From: Actinomycetota bacterium
GTDB taxonomy: Bacteria > Actinomycetota > Actinomycetes > Nanopelagicales > Nanopelagicaceae
Direction: 5' to 3'
Assembly (NCBI GenBank): GCA_009705025.1
Contig: WLDA01000015.1
Coordinates: 1 to 10,576, forward strand
DNA: 10,576 bases
Both the position numbers and the translations under genes were made by a program. The notes under the pieces are model-generated. The model was not told where the DNA came from. It saw only the letters and a list, made by a program, of their open reading frames with translations, and made no database searches. How positions within the stretch are numbered: the first letter of the stretch is position 1; each line of letters starts with the position of its first letter. Below, piece after piece: positions 6,434-10,576 of this stretch.

Positions 6434-8581
6434 GTGCGTCTCATAGTTGTTGTAACGGCGCTATTAGTTGGATCGGCAACAATGTCGCTGCGTCAACAAT
6501 CACTTGAAAATTCATCTATTCGCCAATACAACGGTTCGACAATTGAACTCATGGCACAAGTCGTTACAGATCCAACAAAGAGTGCTCGAAAAGTTTATGG
6601 ATCAACATTTTCCCCGCAGAACTACACATTTCTGGCTCGAGCAATACATATCGAAGGATCGCTCGGAATATTTGATTTACGAATCCCTGTTCGAATCATC
6701 ACGCAGGACTCACATAGTTATTCATTATTGCCAGGACAAACCTTTAGTGCACGGGCACGCATAATCAGAAGCGATGAGGCACGAGTTGCAGTCCTTGCAT
6801 TATTGCAAGGCGACATATCAATTATTACGCCCGCATCACGGTGGTCGAAAGGACTTGGAAGCATTAGAACGGGTCTTCGCAACATAAGTGGCACAGGCGA
6901 TGCCGGCGCTCTGATTCCTGGAATGGTTCTTGGTGATACATCAAAGCAGAGTGCGCAATTCAAAGAATCAATGAAGAGGTCAGGCCTTACTCACTTGGTT
7001 GCAGTAAGTGGCGCCAACTTTGCAATTGTTTCAGGATTTGTTCTTTGGCTCATGCAATTCTTAGTTCGAAAGCTTAGATTCAGACTTGGAATAACAGCGC
7101 TCATCCTCCTCGCCTTTATTGCATTAGTCCGTCCATCACCATCGGTACTGCGCGCTGCGGCAATGGCATCCGTTTTATTACTTGCACAAGGAACAGGTCG
7201 AGCACGAGATTCACTTCCTGCACTTGGATTTGCAATAGGCGCTGTCGTAATCGCAGATCCATGGCAGAGCCGCGATGCAGGTTTTGGGCTATCCGTTTTA
7301 GCAACAGGTGGACTCTTACTCTTTGCTCCAAAGATTATTTCGTATCTCTCCAGATTCGTTCCTAAGGTTTTCGCTGAAGCTCTTGCCCCGTCAATTGCTG
7401 CAACGCTTTTTTGTTCACCAATTCTTGTTGCACTCTCTGGCTACATCTCACCAATATCCGTTATCGCCAATTTGTTAGCAGCTCCCGTTGTTGCACCAAT
7501 TACGATTCTGGGTTTTATAGCAGCGCTTCTCACGCCAGTTGCTCCATTTATTAGTCACATCCTGATTTTCATTATTCGATTTCCAGCGGGATTTATCGGT
7601 TTAGTTGCCCAACGTGCCTCGCATTTTCCAGTTCTATCACTTGGTGTTGGTATGCAGGGAACTTTTCGAATTCTTCTTATCATCGCAATTGCGCTTTCGA
7701 TGCGCCTATTCCTCAAACCAATCCTACGAAAAGTAATTGCCATATTCTTCATTCTTCTTCTACTAGCAACCTGGGTACATCGATTTCCATCTGGTGATTG
7801 GCAAGTTGCCCAATGCGATGTTGGACAAGGCGATTCTTTAGTTCTCAATCTTGGCTCTCATCGAGCGATACTCATTGATGTAGGGCCAGATTCATCAGCT
7901 GAAGATCGTTGCCTGCGACAACTCGGTATTCGAGAGATTTCTCTTATTATCCTTACGCATTTTCATGCCGATCATGTTGAAGGTTTAGAAGGTGCGCTCC
8001 ACGGCAGAAATCTTCAAGCACTTTGGGTTAGTACAAATAGCGAACCACAGGTAGAGAGTCAACATGTTTATGAATTAGTTGGAAAGACTCCAGTAACTAT
8101 CGTTCATCAAGGAATGCACACGAGTATTGCGGGCATAATGCATATTTCAGTTCTTTGGCCAGAAACATCGGTGCGTGCATTTGATACATTGCCCGGAGAT
8201 GGTTCTGCAATAAATAATTCCAGCATTGCCATATTGATAGAAACACCTGATTATTCTCTCTTTGCAGCAGGTGATTTAGAACCTCCTGCTCAATCACAGA
8301 TTGCACCATCGCTTCACCACGTCGATATATACAAAGTAAGCCATCACGGTTCTAAATATCAGGATGAGACTTTGATGAAGATTTTGAAGCCGCAAGTAGC
8401 AATAATTTCGGTAGGAGAAGGAAACTCTTATGGACATCCCGCCTTGAGTACTATTGCCGCGTTGAGAGCTGGTGGCGCTAGAGTTGTGCGCACGGATCGT
8501 GATGGCGCCATTGCACTTAGCGCGCGTGGGCATAAGATTTCGATTCGAACAAGTAAGAGTGGATTAGATTTATTTAGGTAG
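6434..8581 (+). CDS. comEC: ComEC/Rec2 DNA-uptake channel protein with C-terminal metallo-beta-lactamase domain
   Basis: ComEC forms the inner-membrane channel that passes single-stranded DNA into the cell during transformation. From the GTG at 6434 the protein has 715 residues. It holds an N-terminal OB-like DUF4131 region (about 35-135), then the competence domain with many membrane helices (about 150-445), including the signature THLVAVSGANFAIVSGF (186-202) and RPSPSVLRAAAMAS (233-246). A C-terminal metallo-beta-lactamase domain (about 455-710) has the metal motif THFHADHVEGL (508-518: His509, His511, Asp513, His514), AAGDLE (611-616), SHHGS (636-640) and SYGHPA (665-670). The metal ligands look intact, so a nuclease-like activity is possible. 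The GTG is the first canonical start, but homologous membrane sequence continues in frame back to about 6305, so the true N-terminus is probably about 43 residues longer. No Shine-Dalgarno marks 6434. Confidence 0.93.
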   Translation: MRLIVVVTALLVGSATMSLRQQSLENSSIRQYNGSTIELMAQVVTDPTKSARKVYGSTFSPQNYTFLARAIHIEGSLGIFDLRIPVRIITQDSHSYSLLPGQTFSARARIIRSDEARVAVLALLQGDISIITPASRWSKGLGSIRTGLRNISGTGDAGALIPGMVLGDTSKQSAQFKESMKRSGLTHLVAVSGANFAIVSGFVLWLMQFLVRKLRFRLGITALILLAFIALVRPSPSVLRAAAMASVLLLAQGTGRARDSLPALGFAIGAVVIADPWQSRDAGFGLSVLATGGLLLFAPKIISYLSRFVPKVFAEALAPSIAATLFCSPILVALSGYISPISVIANLLAAPVVAPITILGFIAALLTPVAPFISHILIFIIRFPAGFIGLVAQRASHFPVLSLGVGMQGTFRILLIIAIALSMRLFLKPILRKVIAIFFILLLLATWVHRFPSGDWQVAQCDVGQGDSLVLNLGSHRAILIDVGPDSSAEDRCLRQLGIREISLIILTHFHADHVEGLEGALHGRNLQALWVSTNSEPQVESQHVYELVGKTPVTIVHQGMHTSIAGIMHISVLWPETSVRAFDTLPGDGSAINNSSIAILIETPDYSLFAAGDLEPPAQSQIAPSLHHVDIYKVSHHGSKYQDETLMKILKPQVAIISVGEGNSYGHPALSTIAALRAGGARVVRTDRDGAIALSARGHKISIRTSKSGLDLFR

Positions 8582-8586
8582 AAGAA

Positions 8587-8592
8587 AAGGAG
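8587..8592 (+). promoter_or_regulatory. Shine-Dalgarno site of holA
   Basis: AAGGAG lies 7 bases before the ATG at 8600. This is the clearest ribosome binding site in the window and fixes the holA start. Confidence 0.75.
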
Positions 8593-8599
8593 CCCTGCG

Positions 8600-9550
8600 A
8601 TGAATTCTTTCTATCTCATCCTCGGCTCCGAAGCAGCCCTTGCAGATCGAGCCCTCGCCAAGATTATGGCTGAGCTAAAAAGTGAGAGCGCGGAAATAAC
8701 GAATCTCTTTGCAGCCGACACCATTGTGGGCGATATTGCCGATGCGCTCTCGCCATCTCTTTTCTCTGAGCGCCGTGGCTTAGTTATTCGCGACTTACAA
8801 GATTTACCTGATGATAATAAAGATGAACTCATCCGCTACTTAGATGAAGTAGATGCATCGACAACTGTAGTATTTGTTCATAAAGGGGGAGTCAAAGGTA
8901 AGGCGCTCCTTGATGCAATCAAGAAAGTAAAGCCAGAAATTATTGCGTGTGAGCCTTTGAAGAAAGAGGCAGAAAAAGTTGAATTTGTTCGTAATCTTTT
9001 TCTCGATGCTGGACGCAAAGCAAATGCTGGCGCTGTTGCAGCACTAGTTGGAGCATTGGGCGGAGACCTTCGTGAATTGCAATCAGCAGTAAGCCAGATT
9101 GCAGCAGATGCACCAGCAGGAGTAATTGATGAAGCAATCGTTGATAAATTTCATCAAGGAAGAATTGAAACAACAGGTTTTGATGTTGCCGATGCTGCAG
9201 TCGATGGGAATTTATCGGCTGCCCTTGTAAGTCTGCGCAGTGCGCTAGAAACTGGCACAGATCCAGTAATGGTGACGAGTGCAATTGCATCAGCGCTTCG
9301 TTCAATGGCAAAAGTTTCGGGAACTAATCGGGGAAGCAAATCATTTGAATTAGCTGGCCAATTAGGAATGGCGCCATGGCAAATAGATAAAGCCCGCAGG
9401 CAACTAACGCATTGGAGTCCGCGCGGATTATCGGATGCGGTCAGTGCAATTGCATTGGCTGATGCCGAAGTAAAAGGTGCTGCAAGTGATCCGATTTATG
9501 CCCTTGAAAAGGCGGTCAAAAGGATTACTACTGCCCGTTCTATGCGCTAA
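8600..9550 (+). CDS. holA: DNA polymerase III delta subunit HolA
   Basis: HolA is the wrench of the clamp loader: it opens the beta sliding clamp so it can be placed on primed DNA. The 316-residue protein matches the family in length and layout. An AAA+-like N-terminal domain starts with FYLILGSEAALADRAL (4-19), which lacks a working Walker A, as usual for delta. SLFSERRGLVIRDLQDLPDD follows at 53-72 (the clamp-contacting region plus strand). The lid domain has GALGGDLRELQSAVSQIA (151-168). The C-terminal collar domain contains GFDVADAAVDGN (193-204), GMAPWQIDKARRQLTHWSP (256-274) and the tail DAEVKGAASDP (288-298). It follows comEC by 18 bases with its own strong ribosome binding site, and the comEC-holA-rpsT order is conserved in many bacteria. 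rpsT lies 104 bases downstream with separate promoter-like signals. Confidence 0.95.
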   Translation: MNSFYLILGSEAALADRALAKIMAELKSESAEITNLFAADTIVGDIADALSPSLFSERRGLVIRDLQDLPDDNKDELIRYLDEVDASTTVVFVHKGGVKGKALLDAIKKVKPEIIACEPLKKEAEKVEFVRNLFLDAGRKANAGAVAALVGALGGDLRELQSAVSQIAADAPAGVIDEAIVDKFHQGRIETTGFDVADAAVDGNLSAALVSLRSALETGTDPVMVTSAIASALRSMAKVSGTNRGSKSFELAGQLGMAPWQIDKARRQLTHWSPRGLSDAVSAIALADAEVKGAASDPIYALEKAVKRITTARSMR

Positions 9551-9562
9551 ATCTGGCTCAGT

Positions 9563-9592
9563 TTGAGTCCAATGCCCTGTCTACGGTAACCT
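9563..9592 (+). promoter_or_regulatory. Candidate promoter for rpsT
   Basis: A -35-like TTGAGT (9563-9568) and a -10-like TAACCT (9587-9592) are separated by 18 bases. Transcription would start near 9599, leaving a leader of about 55 bases. The alternative -10 TACGGT (9582-9587) has a spacer of only 13. A separate promoter makes sense for a ribosomal protein gene behind the low-expression comE-holA genes. Confidence 0.5.
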
Positions 9593-9600
9593 TTCGCCTC

Positions 9601-9614
9601 TGCCCATACGGGCG
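9601..9614 (+). other. Small stem-loop in the rpsT leader
   Basis: GCCC-ATAC-GGGC (9602-9613) forms a 4-bp GC stem, extendable by a T-G pair. CGCC at 9595-9598 could instead pair with GGCG at 9611-9614, giving two exclusive folds. rpsT in E. coli is controlled by its own product at translation; whether this leader acts that way is unknown. Confidence 0.3.
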
Positions 9615-9654
9615 TAAACCACACAGGTTCTAGAAAGTTCGGAGATATACAGAC

Positions 9655-9924
9655 GTGGCAAATATCAAGTCGCAGATCAAGCGAATCAAGACAAATGAGA
9701 AGGCCCGCCTTCGTAACAAGAGTGTTCGCTCATCAATCAAATCTGCCGTCCGTAAATTTCGCGACACAGTAACTGCAGGCGATGCAAGCGCAATTACAAC
9801 AGAGCTTCGCAGCGCATCAAAGGCTCTCGATGTTGCAGTTGCAAAGGGTGTTCTTCACAAGAATGCTGCAGCAAATAAGAAGTCATCAATGGCTAAGGCT
9901 GCTGCCAAAGCCGGCGCACGTTAA
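9655..9924 (+). CDS. rpsT: 30S ribosomal protein bS20
   Basis: bS20 is an early-binding protein of the small ribosomal subunit that holds 16S rRNA helices at its base. The 89-residue, very basic protein begins [18 protein letters not shown], the standard bS20 opening, and continues with [17 protein letters not shown] at about residues 19-35. It ends in the typical [20 protein letters not shown] segment (about 65-84). Size and composition are normal. The start is a GTG at 9655 with GGAG at 9641-9644, 10 bases upstream. A promoter-like pair and small leader hairpin precede it. lepA follows 32 bases downstream; rpsT and lepA are neighbours in many actinobacteria. The name is certain. Confidence 0.98.
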   Translation: MANIKSQIKRIKTNEKARLRNKSVRSSIKSAVRKFRDTVTAGDASAITTELRSASKALDVAVAKGVLHKNAAANKKSSMAKAAAKAGAR

Positions 9925-9956
9925 TTCCTTTTACACACTAAAGCGAGGCTAGGTTC

Positions 9957-10576
9957 ATGCCTGCAATTTCACTTGCTAAGGCGCCCCAACCCGCAGCAAC
10001 TAATCCAGAGCAGATTCGTAATTTCTGCATCATTGCCCATATCGATCACGGCAAATCAACACTTGCCGATCGCATGCTGGGAATCACTGAGGTAGTTGAT
10101 CCACGCAATATGCGCGCACAGTATTTAGATCGTATGGATATTGAACGCGAACGCGGAATCACCATTAAGTCACAAGCAGTACGTCTGCCATGGCGAAGCG
10201 GCCTTGATGGCAAGGAATACATCTTGAACATGATCGATACACCCGGTCACGTTGACTTCACTTATGAAGTATCGCGCTCGCTTGCAGCGTGTGAAGGCGC
10301 AGTATTACTCGTTGACTGCGCGCAAGGCATTGAAGCCCAAACACTTGCAAATCTTTATCTTGCGATGGAGAACAACCTGACCATTATTCCCGTACTCAAC
10401 AAGATTGATCTACCTAACGCTCAACCTGAAAAGTTTGCTGCAGAACTTGCAAAACTCATTGGCTGCGAACCCGAAGATTGTTTACGTGTTTCAGGTAAGA
10501 CTGGTGATGGAGTTGCAGAACTTCTCGACCAAATTGTTGGTCAAATTCCTGCCCCTAAGGGTGATGCAAATGCACC
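9957..10576 (+). CDS. lepA: Elongation factor 4 (LepA), N-terminal part (runs off the window)
   Basis: LepA/EF-4 is a ribosome-bound translational GTPase thought to aid initiation or back-translocation and 30S assembly. The visible 206 residues cover the G domain: G1 AHIDHGKS (27-34), G2 RGIT (66-69), G3 DTPGH (94-98), G4 NKID (148-151) and G5 SGK (179-181), where SAK is more usual. [20 protein letters not shown] and [20 protein letters not shown] distinguish EF-4 from EF-G and EF-Tu. A ~20-residue N-terminal extension before IRNF is common in actinobacterial LepA and supports the ATG at 9957, which has GCGAGG at 9943-9948 as a ribosome binding site. The GTPase domain ends beyond the edge; domains II, III, V-like and the CTD are outside. 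Likely cotranscribed with rpsT. Confidence 0.96.
   Translation, partial: MPAISLAKAPQPAATNPEQIRNFCIIAHIDHGKSTLADRMLGITEVVDPRNMRAQYLDRMDIERERGITIKSQAVRLPWRSGLDGKEYILNMIDTPGHVDFTYEVSRSLAACEGAVLLVDCAQGIEAQTLANLYLAMENNLTIIPVLNKIDLPNAQPEKFAAELAKLIGCEPEDCLRVSGKTGDGVAELLDQIVGQIPAPKGDANA

Noticed and set aside
8940..9311. A 123-codon minus-strand open frame rich in Leu, Gln and His inside holA.
   Set aside because: The odd composition is the complement of holA codons for Ala, Glu and Lys; there is no motif or start signal.
9555..9569. Inverted repeat CTCA-GTT-TGAG after holA as an intrinsic terminator.
   Set aside because: The stem is short with a 3-base loop, no T-tract follows, and it overlaps the likely rpsT -35 box.

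Overview
All ten protein genes and the one tRNA lie on the + strand, packed into a housekeeping cluster. The gene content and order (nadD, rsfS, histidine-phosphatase gene, tRNA-Ala, leuS, comEA, comEC, holA, rpsT, lepA) match the conserved block known from Actinobacteria. In Mycobacterium tuberculosis, for example, the same phosphatase sits next to rsfS and nadD. The DNA is A+T-richer than in most soil actinobacteria (by eye, GC in the mid-40s percent), intergenic gaps are mostly tiny, and the LeuS and LepA proteins look actinobacterial. A streamlined low-GC actinobacterium, such as the freshwater acI / Nanopelagicales lineage, is the most likely source; this is inference, not proof.

Layout. 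(1) 1-397: 3' end of ligA (helix-hairpin-helix tail and BRCT domain). (2) 407-2086: an overlapping or abutting set made of a 40-residue single-membrane-helix protein, nadD (NAD synthesis), rsfS (ribosome silencing) and a GpgP-like histidine phosphatase. (3) 2129-3135: tRNA-Ala(GGC) followed after one base by the start codon of a short-chain dehydrogenase. (4) 3155-5647: leuS, probably leaderless. (5) 5694-8581: comEA and comEC, the DNA-uptake pair; the N-terminus of comEC is open in frame upstream but has no normal start codon. (6) 8600-9550: holA (clamp-loader delta). (7) 9655-9924: rpsT with its own promoter-like leader. (8) 9957-10576: 5' part of lepA, cut by the window end.

The genes serve DNA replication and repair (ligA, holA), translation (rsfS, tRNA-Ala, leuS, rpsT, lepA), NAD metabolism (nadD, and an NAD(P)-dependent SDR), and DNA uptake (comEA, comEC). 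No stretch above 300 bases lacks a gene; the longest true gap is 9551-9654, ahead of rpsT. I see no mobile element, CRISPR array, prophage or defence system, and nothing that amounts to a new multi-gene system. The points worth a second look are local: the tRNA/SDR junction, the missing comEC start, the small membrane ORF, the leaderless leuS start and two stem-loops.
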